A DNA stretch of 64,000 nucleotides from assembly GCA_947846985.1 (NCBI GenBank), contig CANTUZ010000002.1, positions 11,577,587 to 11,641,586 of the forward strand. The letters run 5' to 3'. The position numbers and the translations under genes were made by a program. Shown one piece after another: positions 36,803 to 49,800 of this stretch. Positions within the stretch are counted from its first letter, which is position 1, and each line of letters starts with the position of its first letter. This DNA comes from Fratercula arctica (taxonomy: Eukaryota; Chordata; Aves; Charadriiformes; Alcidae). Below the pieces are notes generated by a model. The model ran no database searches and had not been told where the DNA came from. It saw only the letters and a list, made by a program, of their open reading frames with translations.

Positions 36803-37710
36803 CTAAGGAAAAAAAAAAAAAAATCTTCACACAACTAAAAATATTCTTTAACGCCTATGTAAGAAATTTTGTATAAAGTTTTAAACATACAAGTTTTCTA
36901 TACAGCTCATTACAGACATAAGAACTAGTTCCTTTTTACATACAGGAAAGCTTTCTGGAATTCTCAGTTTGTGTGTTTTATACATTTGCACAAATCTGAA
37001 GCACTGGAGGAGCAGAAAAACAATATTAATCATTTTCTTCTTTTATCCCACGAACGTATATGCAGTCAGCACTGATGCTGAGTGTTGGGGAGAAGGGTGA
37101 AGAAGGTTAAGTTTATGTGCATGTAAAGAGAAGAATACGAAAAAATGGGTCAAGTGCATTTCTTAAATACATGCATAATGTTTATAAACGTAAAATTACA
37201 GTATTTTACTGTCTTGTCTGAAAATTCTTTATTTTTTATTTTTTCTTCCTATTTTCTAATTAACTCGTGGTTCTTCTGTGGTCTTTGAATGAAAGATATT
37301 TTTAGAAAACCCAAGCTACATAGATCTGTATCTTAGATTATCGCACATATAAATCAAAACTGCAAAATTGATTTATTTTTAGATTGTAGGTCGGGAACCT
37401 ACAGTAACTGGAAAGAATCCCAGACAAACAGAACATAAAAGTCTGTGTTTACAGTTGCTATGACTTCCACACAGTTATAGCTGTCATTATTTTAATGCCA
37501 CCTAAAGTCATTCTCCAAAACTCACTATTTCAAGATCATTAAAATCTTTCTTGTGACTAAATGGATCAACAATCAGAAGCTTGAAGCATAAAAAGAGCAC
37601 AGAAAGTTAAAATTACTCTGTTCTCAGATTCTTGCCTCACTGTTTTGTTTAATTTCAGATTTCCCTCCTCCCCCATCCCATTTGGAAGAGATGCTAATGA
37701 CTAGCCTTAC
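36803..37710 (-). other. ESYT2: Intron 2
   Basis: A 908-bp intron with donor gtaagg and an acceptor with a T15 tract (A15 at 36809-36823 on the plus strand). Nothing else was recognised. Confidence 0.9.
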
Positions 37711-37752
37711 CTTGTTGAGCCATTCTGCCCTCTCTGTGTCTGGAAAATGGAC
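37711..37752 (-). CDS. ESYT2: ESYT2 exon 2: start of SMP domain
   Basis: A 42-bp exon of 14 codons, phase 0 at both ends: VHFPDTERAEWLNK. The HFPD.ERAEWLN motif marks the beginning of the E-Syt SMP domain, directly after the N-terminal ER membrane hairpin. Acceptor ggtttttag (minus strand) and donor gtaagg border it. It is the most 5' ESYT2 exon I can find. The hairpin-coding exon, which in mammals is GC-rich, is not in the remaining 26 kb. The exon number is assumed. Confidence 0.95.
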
Positions 37753-37756
37753 CTAA

Positions 37757-37790
37757 AAACAAACAAAAAAACACCAAACAAAAAAATTAA
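37757..37790. repeat. A/C-rich tract in exon 2 polypyrimidine region
   Basis: A-rich text with single C interruptions on the plus strand. On the transcript it is a T/G-rich tract immediately upstream of the exon 2 acceptor, so it probably serves as an interrupted polypyrimidine tract. Confidence 0.65.
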
Positions 37791-38030
37791 TACAAATACA
37801 AAACCCTTTTTAGGTAGTCATGTCATTTATAATACAGTAAAGCTTAGGGATCTCCCCATGAGCAATGTATAGAGTGAACAACATCCTAAGCAGTTAACGT
37901 GCTTGACAAGAATATTAGAATTCAATCAGATAAAATATGAACTCATTTCTGAACTACACAGATAAAAGTCCAAGCATATATTTAATAGTGGAATCCAGAA
38001 TAAAGTATTGCCTTAACACTATAAACAAAC

Positions 38031-38048
38031 AAAAAAAAAAAAAAAAAA
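38031..38048. repeat. A18 homopolymer
   Basis: Eighteen consecutive A on the plus strand at the start of intron 1's 3' part. Confidence 0.9.
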
Positions 38049-41000
38049 GAGTAAGTATAGTTGCCACAGCCTGTGTCGACCAAATCTACCTCTTATGTTT
38101 CAGGGGGTTTTAACCTGACACACACGACTGCCAGAGTCCTGACCGCAGTTCTACTTCGTTTCACTCATGCCAGATCTTTTGCAGTATCAATAAATCATGG
38201 CTACAAATATTTAAACAGTGAAGCGCCATCTCAGGAATATGGATTTAAGCTCCGCCAAGAGCCCTTCAAAAGACATTTTTAGTGACTTCTTTTCTTAAAC
38301 AACTGCAGAAATCACTAAGAGACAGAAGTATGACTGTACATACACAGGATGGAAAGTACCCATCACAACAGGAAAACACTAATTAAACGCTGGAAGAACA
38401 GACGCAGTTTTCCAGACATAGAAGGAGAGCACGGGTAACAGCTTTATATCTTACATACACACACACGCTAAATTAATACAAAAAAAAAAAGAGATGAAAA
38501 CCTGAAGCATTTCAGTAGAAGCACAGTTAACAGATATTTCTTTAAAAACAAACAGCTTCTACAATGAGATGCAGATCACACTTCTGAAACACAAAGAGCC
38601 TTTGAACACACTAAAAAACTGTGACCTACATATACTGACTTTCGTGAAGCAATGTAGCAATGTCTCTACTTAACTGAATTGTGAAGTCTTAATCTCTTCA
38701 TAGCATATCAGATTGTACCACTGGTTTTAACAGCAGCGCCTACTGGTTATTTTTATTACGCAAACATCCCAGATGTGAACAGCCAGTTAAATAGACACTC
38801 TTTAACTGTCTCTTCAACAAGTTGGATTTGAAGGCAAGTCCTGTCAATGATTTCTTTGTTTAGTTTTTATTAAACTCCTGCATTAACAATCAGCACTTTC
38901 ATATTCTTGAATATACTCAAGCTACCTTCATAGAAGTCCTTAATTTCATTTAAGTATCCATATTTTAGCTATGCTGGAGCATTGGCCCCTACAGCGTAAT
39001 CAATATTGTCAGTTATTTCTCCAGTCTGTGTAATTCTGAATATTCGCATTTGACCTGCAAATATTGGTAAGCCATAATTTTTTTTAAAGATTCTTAAAGA
39101 ACTTCAAATACTGCTTTCTTCCACTGTCAAAAGAGAGACACTTGCATCTTTTTCAAATGATTTTTTTTCAAGTATATCACATATCTATCAAAACCATTAC
39201 AAGTGTCACAAGAATGACCAATGATCTGCTTGACTGTAACAAATACATTCAATAAGATTTATTTTACTTAGTGAGTTCAAGGAATTGAATTATTAATAAC
39301 TGATGGAGTAGTTTGGGAACCACATTATTGTATTTTATTTATTTAGAATTAATTTCCTAGAAAATTATGGTGAGCAGAATGTCAGAAGTCTGTATTTAGA
39401 GGGTTGGGCAGGGTTTTTTTGCTTTCTCAAAAACAAAAAATACTTAACTTTTTTGCATTTGCAACAAAACAAGCAGTTTCTGCATGTACATGAATTTATA
39501 GCTGAACAGAGCTTATACTCAATTTTTGTCTTGCAGGGTTCTCAAGTAGTTTCCAGTGATCATAAACTTAAAGGAACAAAAAGAATGATCACTATGTTAA
39601 CCCTAATGCTAATCAGTAACATTTTGAACCATTCTCCTAAAATATTTGCCTTCTGAATCTGCAGATGGAAAACAGCCAATTCTCAATAATTACTTATCTC
39701 TTAAGCATGATGTTGGATCAACATGAATATGTCATTCTGATTTGCTTAGGAGAGCGACCAGTGATGTTCATGGGATGGGAACTCAAGAGCTGTCCCATAC
39801 AGGGAAGAACATGAACAGCAACAAAACAAATTGAAAAGAAACAACAAATTAAACACACAGATGAGGAAAGGAAAAGAAAATTCATGGAAATACCAAAAGC
39901 AAACCTGTCTGCTGTGAGTAATGAAGACATAACAGAGTTACCATTTCCACAATTCATTTTTAGTCTTTTGTACAAGTATCCAGTTGACATCAAGAGGAGA
40001 GCCACACTAGGCTGAGAAAGACTTCCCGTCCTAAACATAATCTCAGCCCAGATGAAACTCATCTTTCACCATAGAGTGATCTAACTTCCCAGATTTAGGG
40101 TACAACCTCCCCAAGGCACAGGCCACGTTCCCTGCACTATGCACACAGCTAACATCCAATACAGCTGAATGGAATAAAACAGGTAGCATCTCCCTCTGGC
40201 ACCCATCAAACACCCTTCACATTCAGTCCTGAATTATGCAGAATCACTTGAGACAGGTTGGGAAACAAACAAGAGGCCTCATGCACTAATATCTAGCCAT
40301 ATACGCTAATTCATTAATTTTGAATTTTACCGACTGTGCAGTCTTTGTTGAGACCTTGCTTAAAAAGCCAAGATTCTCAATTTTTTCCAGATTTAATAAT
40401 TATTTGTCCTTTAGTGTGCCACACCTATCACACTCCTACCATTATCTGAGGTAGTACCAGGTCAATTCCTTAATTATATAAGCCTAGTTTACTTCTACAG
40501 GTGCACATGGTAACAGGCAACAAAAAATATAATTAATGACATCTTCCATTCTTGTTTCTCCTCCCTTTTCCATCCTTGCTTTTCTACTCACTCAACTTTT
40601 AACATAATTCAGTATTCTCTTCTCAGAGAGGAGAATACAATCTTACATCTTCAAGACTCTGAAACTTTTATTCCAGCCACCCGTGAATCAAAAGTTGAGC
40701 TTTATTTAATCTTTAGATGTGCCACAACCAGTTAGTCTGAAAACAAGGTATAAACATTTATCAATCTACTGAGTCCATACATTTTTAGCCTGCTATATGA
40801 GACTGCAATATTTAAGGCAAAATATAATGTTGCCATTAGAGTTTTTGATATCAAACACAATCTTATGCCAAGACTGCGGAAAGTTTGAGGGCTGGAAGTT
40901 GGTACTCCCCATCGGCCAGGACTGACACAAGAGCATCAAGGCAACTGCACAAACATTTTTATGGCCAGAAAGAGAAGCAGGAATCAGACTAACTGATGTG

Positions 41001-42378
41001 CAAAATCTGTTAACTCCTGCACAAAATCTACTAGACAAGCATGACAGAAGGAGACAGAAGTCAAGATTTCAGCAGACAGTCAAGGACTAAAAGCATTTTC
41101 CACTTGGTTTCTGTTATTAAATTGCTCATGCAGGTTTAGTAAGTACTGTCTCATTTCAACCACTTGGCATAGTTATTTATTATTCAAAGGAAAGTATAAC
41201 TAGAGAGAACTATTCCAAGAAATACCCCAACGACCATGTTCAACACCAAAACATTATATGATTTCCCATGTACCAGGAATGTTGTAATATTAAAAGTTAT
41301 ATTGCAATATACTAGGAAGTGCTCAAAAGATGTGTTTCTACACATTAACAAATACATGATTTAGGTTCCTCACACAACTGCTTGTGCTCAGCTCTAAGCA
41401 ACTCTCATACATACTTCCTATTTCTGATGCGCTCGTATCCTGCGCTATCAAAACCTCAACTCAGAACACTTTTTTTTTTTTTGTAACGATCATTAAAATA
41501 CCAGAAAAAGCCCAAGGAATGTAATTCCTTGTTCTGTCCTGGAAGATAATACAACAAAACAGGGACAAACGAAAACCACTAACAAGCTCCTATTTCTGTA
41601 GTAGCAGCAGAAACATTTCTTACCCACGATTATTTTATTATTCAAACTGTATATACGCTCTTCATATTGCCGAAATTAACTCAGTTTTCTGCCCAGATGA
41701 TCATCTGCATCTTTCTAAGGAAACAAGGCCAGACAAAGAACAATAGCCATTAAACTCAAACCTCATGGACTAAGGACTGGTGGGAAATTCTGAAAAGTCA
41801 AACAATAATCAGCAAATGATATCAAATGAGTTTCAAAGTGCAAATAAAAATAATATTACTGCCTTAAATATAATTCTTCATTCACATAAGGGAGGTTTCA
41901 CATATCTACATAAATGTCACTAAAAGTAAGCACTGACAAGAAAATCAGAAAGAATGAAGTTACAACACCCTTTCGGAAGTAACTGTGAATTGATCTCAGC
42001 ACAAGTTACAGGTATTAATAATCTACTTTAAAACATAAATTGCACAGTAGTTATTACGCCCTCACTGTAAAACACTTTTCTTTTTAAAATTGTCTTTGTA
42101 GGCTTCTCCATCCTTAAAGCTATTTATCAGCCAACCCTTGTTATATTTAACTTCTATTTACTGATTATGATTAATACAGTATAGAGGTCCTAAATCCTAA
42201 TTGCATGAACTGAAACAACAAAAATGGCACCTGCCTTGAAAGTACAAAACTGCTGCTATTGACCAGACTATTCCATAAAGTGAAAACTTTTTTTTTGCTG
42301 CAAACCAATCACTTTCTCATGAATTGTGAATTACAGCAAAGTAAGAAAAGCAAGCAATAAAAGCAGTTTAGAGTAGGT

Positions 42379-42390
42379 GGGGGGGGGGGG
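42379..42390. repeat. G12 homopolymer
   Basis: Twelve consecutive G on the plus strand in intron 1, C12 in the pre-mRNA. Confidence 0.9.
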
Positions 42391-43142
42391 ACACCAAAAC
42401 AAAACCAAATCAAACTGAACAAAGCCCTCACACCACTGTGTATTGGCATTTTTTTCCCCTTCTATTCCCCCCAAGGATTTAAAGCAAAAAATCAATTTTA
42501 GACTACATTAAAGATAACGTGTTATAATAGCTATGTTAAAAAGACACTTATTTGAGACAGCACTACTTAGTTTATACTAGTTCCTTCCATTCACACTGTT
42601 TAATTCCTTGTTGCTCCAGATTAAAATCTTAAAGAAACTGTAACATTAACTTTTTGATTAATTGTAAGGTCACACAGTTTCTTGATATAGTTACAATGTA
42701 ACTAAGTATTCTCCAACAGTTTTAAGGTTATTTCACAAATATACCTTATAGTAAATATTGATGCTTTTTGTTTACTTTGGAAAGCTAAAGTTACACACAA
42801 TCTCCCCCTCTATCAAAAGCACATTTATCTAGCTTAAATGTAAAAATACAAAAGGGTCTCAATTAATCTTCATAGTCTCTTCATACATCATCAGTGGAAA
42901 GGGAAAGCATCCCCAAAAGGAAATTCAGAACATAACCCCAATTTAGGTCCTCTAAATCACCTTCTGAACACACAGCATAAGCAGTTATTTAACTACTAAG
43001 CCTAAAGCTTACTAAAATTAAATTATCCTTTAAATTCTAACTGCTAGATTAATTTGTCAAAATTTACTGTACTCATTAACTCAAAAAGGCCAGAGAAATT
43101 TAGTAAAAGCATTAAGAAGAATCCCAGCATGAACAGAATAAA

Positions 43143-43163
43143 GAGTATCATACAATGATACTC
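43143..43163. repeat. Short inverted repeat (9-bp arms, 3-nt loop)
   Basis: The arm gagtatcat, then aca, then the exact reverse complement of the arm. A small potential hairpin with no known function. Confidence 0.7.
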
Positions 43164-43189
43164 AAGCTCAATTTAACAGCTATCTGCTC

Positions 43190-43520
43190 CAGTGTTTTCC
43201 AGTTGGTAAAGCAGGCTGGCCTAAGGACATTTTAGGTAAACCAGAGCTGAGCAGGGCTAATGGCTTTATCCCACAGATTTGAGCCAGAATTCCCCCCCCC
43301 CCCCCCCCCCCCCCGTCTCTGGAGAAACGAGGAGCCACAGCAGGTCAAGTATGTGAGTCTTCTGCTACTCAACACAACCTGGGGAGGTTTATCCTCAAAC
43401 ACAGACTGGGGGGCAGCCGCTCCTTCCTAATGGGAGGTAAAAAAAGGGGGGGCAGGAAGGGAAAGCAGAGAGCCCAGGCTGTCTCCTGGTACTCCAGGAA
43501 TCCATCTCCAGGGTTATCCT
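43190..43520. other. GC-rich patch with C23 tract and G runs
   Basis: About 330 bases much richer in G and C than the surrounding intron. It contains 23 consecutive C (43292-43314), then GGGG, GGGGGG, GGG and G7 runs at 43381-43457 on the plus strand. The runs suit G-quadruplex formation on one strand and i-motif or G-quadruplex on the other. CpG is sparse, so it does not look like a promoter island. No element was recognised. Confidence 0.6.
43292..43314. repeat. C23 homopolymer
   Basis: Twenty-three consecutive C on the plus strand, the longest mononucleotide run in the window. The length could be affected by sequencing error. Confidence 0.9.
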
Positions 43521-43851
43521 AGCAATTTTCCTAACTTCTTCAACCCCAGAAAATACTGTAGCTCCCTCATCTTCTGAATTATAAGGGAAAATGCACGAAA
43601 TATTTACTATTGCAGAACTGCAGGATTCAGTATTCCTGAAAGAGAAGGTTAAATTGTTAATAATTAGGGTTCCTCAAAAATGCTGCAATTAACTACAGGC
43701 TTTTGCTACTAAATTAACAAACAACTGCTATTTCCATTATTTTTGGTAATCTGATTGTGTTTAGCATGCTTTGACATGGATTTTGTGTTTGCAGTCTTAA
43801 ATATATTAAAATTATTAGCCTTTGCACACCAAAATTCATATTGCTGTATGT

Positions 43852-43898
43852 TTTCAGTACAGGGATGTACTGATGTACAGGGATTTCAGTACAGGGAT
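43852..43898. repeat. Local tandem-type duplication
   Basis: The 15-mer tttcagtacagggat occurs at 43852-43866 and 43884-43898. Its core gtacagggat occurs a third time at 43875-43884. This looks like a small replication-slippage duplication. Confidence 0.85.
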
Positions 43899-46800
43899 TA
43901 AGAAAGAACTCTTGGAACAATTTCACTGAGAATATTTGGGGTGCGTTGCACGTATAATGTCTTTCAACAGAAACATCTGGAAGATCCAGAAACAAGGCGA
44001 ATATAGAAAAATCAGTTTTGTCAAATACGCTATCAAAGCCCAAAAGGCACTTCACAAAATGGTAGTTAGAAAGATCTGTGTAAATCCGTATAGCTAACCT
44101 AAAATTAAACCTATATAAAATAAGCAGTACAGGTTTTGATAGTAATTGCCCATAAACAAACAAAACACAAAAATCAAGCATCAGAAAAATTAAGAGGGAA
44201 AAAAACATATTAAGAAAAAACACACACAGAGTAAGTAAGATACAGAGATAAAGGAGGTGGGGAAGGGCCCTAGAGTTGTTGCCGTGGCTCTCTGATCACT
44301 ACAAAACCTGAAAGTAAAATGGAAGTATTGGAAGAAGTGGAAACGTATCTAAATGGAAGAAAGAGTTGTAATGCCAAGCAAGGTTAAGGATTGTATTTAT
44401 TTATAAACTGGAACGTAAGCTATTTAAGTGCTTGGACAACACATCGGAAAACAAAATAAACCTTTAAAAAAAAAAACCAAGGAATTACATGCCCTTTGAG
44501 TCAGATTTGCACCTATGAGACGAGTGGCATTAGAAACACATACTTGGTGTCGCACCAAATGTTCCTAAAACATTCTACCAGCACAAACACTGCCATCCCA
44601 CGTGAACTGCCACTATCAGTTCAGCAAGTCCTAAGAACTGCCACAACAAATTACAGACAGCTATTCAGCACAAGTTTTCCAGTGTGATCTCTACCGTATT
44701 CTCTGCCCTGCCTCACAAGCTATTGGCTTGAGTCAGCATGAGCATCAAGGTGAAAAATAATGCTTTCAACAACACGGCAATTAAACACAGAACAAGTCGG
44801 CGCTTGTAGAAAGTCTGAAACAAACAGCTTTTTAACACCTCCGGGTTTCAATACTAACCCAGGAAAGCTACTATAATAAAATTAACATACCTCAAGTAGT
44901 AAAACTGAGATTCTTTATATTGCATAGGAACTTTTATTTCATTGCAACCTTTGTTACTTCTGTACCTCTTACCTTTTTAGGGCCTAAAGAAAGGCCCAAT
45001 TTACTGACCAGTTCAAACCTTGAATAAAGAGCCCTGAAGGACGTATTTCCTAACATGCATTTGTAGATATCATATGTGGGAGACAAGGAAAATGACTAGC
45101 AGCACGCAGGTTGTTTTTTGTAAAGCCAAGCTAAACTAGCATAAAGCAGGTCTTCATAAAATGCTGCACATGGTCACACCACTGTAAGAAGAGTCACCGC
45201 TACCCATACACACACGGTTGAACTTAACTAAAGCCCAAACTACACGGCGGGATCTCACATCCAGCCTTTCTGCTGTTCTAGAACTAAAACATGAAATTAA
45301 AAATACTTTATGCTTGTTTAAGTTTTACCAATGACCATAAATGTACTGACATTTCTCATTTAAATAATATAAAAGATGCTACTTTGCTTAGATTAAAAAA
45401 AAAATGTATTATATAAAAAATACATATAAGACTGTAGTTGAAGAAGTTGTCCCTCTGTTTTCCTTCTCATTACAGAATTCACTGGAACAGTATTTAGAAA
45501 GTTAATGATCCTCCAAATTTTTGCTTGCCACCTAGCAAAAATCTGATCAGCTTAAAGTTGTGGCAGCTGTGGATTCAGAATCCATCCCTCCACAGCCCTG
45601 CAATACCACCAGAATATTCTCACCTGGACATTGCCCTGAACTTCTATGGCAAACAATGTCTTTGGCAACACCAAATAATGCTGTGTTTGCAAAAGAAAAG
45701 TCCTGCCTAAAAGAGCTCCAGAGCTCTGATAAACTGAACCAGCAGCCCAGAAGCCAATCATGCAATTCAGAACTGAAGGATGCCGAGACATTACAAAGCA
45801 CAACAGTTTAGATTTTGAAGTGAAAGATACACATGGAGAAAACTATTAAATATGCTTCACTCATACTGGCAGTGAGCCTTGTCAAGAACTGCATTACTGT
45901 TCAGCAATTTGACTCACCAGTACAAAAATTAGATAAAATTTGCCTAAGTGCTGCTATTTTTGCAAAGATGGAACAAGCACACTGCAATACAAAATTACAC
46001 AGAAACCTCCTACTTAGCAGCAACTTGCCATAACAAAATCCTCCGGAATAGGCATCATAAGCAGCTGCTCTAGAAAAATGACAGAACAGTAGTCTACTAG
46101 TAAGACAGGGACCTGGGAAATGCTACTTCTAGCCTGACACTCAGCTTTTGCAACCCCAACTCGAGGAAAGTTGTTCAGCCTAGAAATTAAAAACTGAGTG
46201 CCATTTAACTGCCAGAAGCATCCTGACTTAATCACCTGAGGAGCACCACACAGAACAAAAATCCCTTGCTTTACCACTAACGATTACACAATTTCCTTCC
46301 AAACATCTGGAAATGCATTGGCTTGGGTTTCTGTCCTATCTGGATGCAGAATCTACCCTAAACACAGCATACCAGGTCTGCTAGAGTGAATCATGCAGCT
46401 TTCCTTTGCTCGCCTGTTATCTCTCTCTAAACAAAAACCCTTAAGCCTTCAGTCCTCTACCACAGATTCATCTAGTGCGGCCCAATTTCAGATTTATCTT
46501 CAAGTACTAGTATACTAGCACTATGTATCACAACTCACGCTTCAATATAGAGGTTAAGTCAAGTCTGTAACCAAACTGCTTTATTCTCACTGCAGTTAAA
46601 GAAGATCGTGTAATTTTTCCTGAATCATTGTGTTCACACTTCTTTTCTACCTTCCATCTGGAAAAGGACTGTAAGTTTTCAGTGATCAGTTTGAACTGGG
46701 ACAGGACAGTTAAAAAAAAGAGTAGAAGTTGCAGGAACCTTAATGGTTCCCAATGTCTGAAGGATCCACATGCAGAACCTCTGACATAAGATTGATATCC

Positions 46801-49800
46801 TGACACAGAAAGAAACATATTTTCCACACCTAATTAGTATTTTTCTCTAGAATTTTGTTAAAAGTTCTAGACCACGTCTAAAACATGATTGCAGCTTCCC
46901 AGGGTGGGAGATTTCCAACAAGTAACTTCAGTAGTGTGGCACAATATGTCAAATTTGACAGGAAGTGTTCCTAAGACTCAAACAAGTTATTGCAACAAGA
47001 AATAGAGCCTTTAGAACTTAATTTTGCTAAATAGAAAGATTAGTCCTCCCTTAATCTTTCTCTACAAGAAAAAACAATCATCATGATAAATACATAGACC
47101 GAGGAAATGAAGTTATGCTTCTCATGATTCAATGGCTAGGGTTTTTATTTTAATTTTAAAAGTCTCTTCATTATAGTAATAAAAAATCCTTTATATTTCA
47201 TATCAAGGGATTTATATTTAAAAGCACTCATTAAATCACTGGATATACTAGCAATGGAAGGACTAAAACCATCATTATGTTCAGCATGTAGGTCCACCAA
47301 GACTTAACAAGTCAGCTGTACATACATTTTCCTGACACCTGAGTGGTGTCTGCTGTCTGGCAGAACTGCAAAAAGCCAGCCCTTCAGTTACACCCTTGAG
47401 GTTCATATCCACCATTCAGAACCCGTCAAGAATAAAGACCCACTGAAAGATAGCAATCTTCAAGTTTACGGGGACTGGAAGACCCCGAACAAAAATATTT
47501 CCAGGTATTCTTCCTCTAACCATTCACCATTCTTCTGAATTGTCAGCTGGAACAGAAGTGATGTTGAGCACTTCTTGAAGTGAGGCAACATAAGAACTTA
47601 GGTTTTATGTTTTGATTGCTTACTGCTCAAATTTAAAATAGTGCTGTTATCTACACTACTTCCTTATTCAGAAGGCCAGAATTCATTATCAACTGTTATG
47701 ACAGCAGGATGCCCTTTTCCAATCCCACCTTCAGTGGGCGTTCACAGCAATAACAATTATATTTTAAATGCTGATGTCCAATGAAAGGCCAGAACAAGCT
47801 GAGTTAAAAAAAAATAATCAAAAACTGAATAGCATAACACCCTACACAAGCAAACTATCAAGAACTGGATTTATATTGATTAAAGTCTTGCTGTCACACC
47901 GAGCTATAGACACCTAGTGCAACCAATGTTCACATCATAGCATTTTGTGATAGCCCAGGTTAGTACATCTCCAGATCCCCACAAGCATTGCTATCATTAT
48001 GAAAGCAGAGATACAGACTTTAAACATTTAAACTGCTGAAAGGCATAGCATGAACCATAGCTGTAAGGACACACTGAATTTCACCACTTGAAAAATCTTG
48101 CACAGTACTACTTTTTGACACATCAGCTTCACCCTTTTATTCTCAAAAGTAATTTCATTCCTTCCCCTCCTTTCCCACATAAAGTCTTAATAGCTTGAAA
48201 ATCAAGCTTTCGGGTTTAAAAAATTTTATAAAGGCATTAGCACCTTATTTCCAATTTGTCACATTTCAAAAACATGACATCTTTTGTATTTTTAAGCCTG
48301 TGTAACAAATTCCTTTTCAGTTCCCTTGAGAATCCAGGCGTGTTCCCACTCCACTGCATGCCAGAGCGTCTAGCTCTCTCGATGGTCAACAGAAAAAAAA
48401 TTTTCCTCGCTGGATTGCTAAATATTAGCTTTCAAAATAGCTTATACAACCAGTGTCACAGCACAACTTACTATCCTTTGAATTGTCTATGGCTATTAAA
48501 AGAAGTGCTGGGCTCTGCACCAAACTGTCAGCCATCCTTGTTGCTGCTGTCTAGACTAAAACATAGAAGGTTTCTCCTCCTTTCACTCCACTGACCCATG
48601 CTACCCACTTTACTAACCCCTGTAGTCAGGAGCTCTGATTCACTAGAACTAAGGTTCCTTAACAGGAATATGATCTCCCTGGTGAACACTCGCGAGATTA
48701 CATAGCTTATCTCTATGGGAACCATGCATGCATTCTGTGTAGACTAAAATGGACATAAATTGTCAAGGTAAGTGTTCAAGAAGTTCTCACCAACTTCTGC
48801 AGGACTGCCTGTCCCCTTCCTCAGGCAGATTAAGTGTCCTTTCCTGTCTTTAACTGGCTTACCAGCAGCTAATTACTGAAGAGTAAAATGATCTCCTATG
48901 ACTCAATGTGCACATTTTAGCATGAAACACCTCCATCTACTGAATCCCGAATTTTATAGGTTAACCTTTTTCTTTTTTTTTTTTAGCTTTTTAAATGTAA
49001 TCTATGATCGCAATACATTTGAAACAAATCTATGTGAACTCCAACAAGACGAACATCATTCACTAATTTTTTTATTGGTTTGGGGGGGAGCAAATTGCAA
49101 ATTTGTGTCTGAAAATATAAAAGAGCAAAAAGGGAGAACTTGATTTTTTTTTTGTGGTATTCAAGCTAAAAATACAGAATCAGAGCATGCAAATTCACGC
49201 TGGATTAACCTGCATCCTAAGAAGCCAAACAAGTCTGTAGTGTATGCTCATTATTTAGCTCATTATGTGCTTATTATTTAGTTCTTACACTAAAAGACAA
49301 TATACACACACTCCAGTTTCAACTGATTCTGACTCCAGTACTATCCAGCCAGAATTTATTCTTAGTATTAAAACTTTTTTTTTAAACATAATCAGAAATC
49401 ATTCACGGTATAACAGGCATTTTAAAATCCCCCTGTATCATTTCTAGCTGACTATATGAAAACCAGAAAGTAAAAAGAGCATAGACAGACTGTCTGGCAG
49501 TTTTGTTGAACCTCTAAATACTCAGTGATAAACTCTCTGAAATTATAAAACTCTCCTGAGGAAAGTAACAGAAAGCAGAACCTTCTAATAATGTGAAACC
49601 AAAAAGAATCATAATGTTTAGTTTAGGTCTCAGTTAATACAGTGATAACAAATGGTGGGGAGGAAAGCCCTCCTTAACCTGATAGCATCAGGTATCAGAT
49701 GACAAATGTGTGTAACTCTTTCAGGCATTTAACCAGATTCTTATACCAGGCTCTTACACGAAGCTCAATATTTCTAAAAATCAGGTGCACACTAAAGTTT

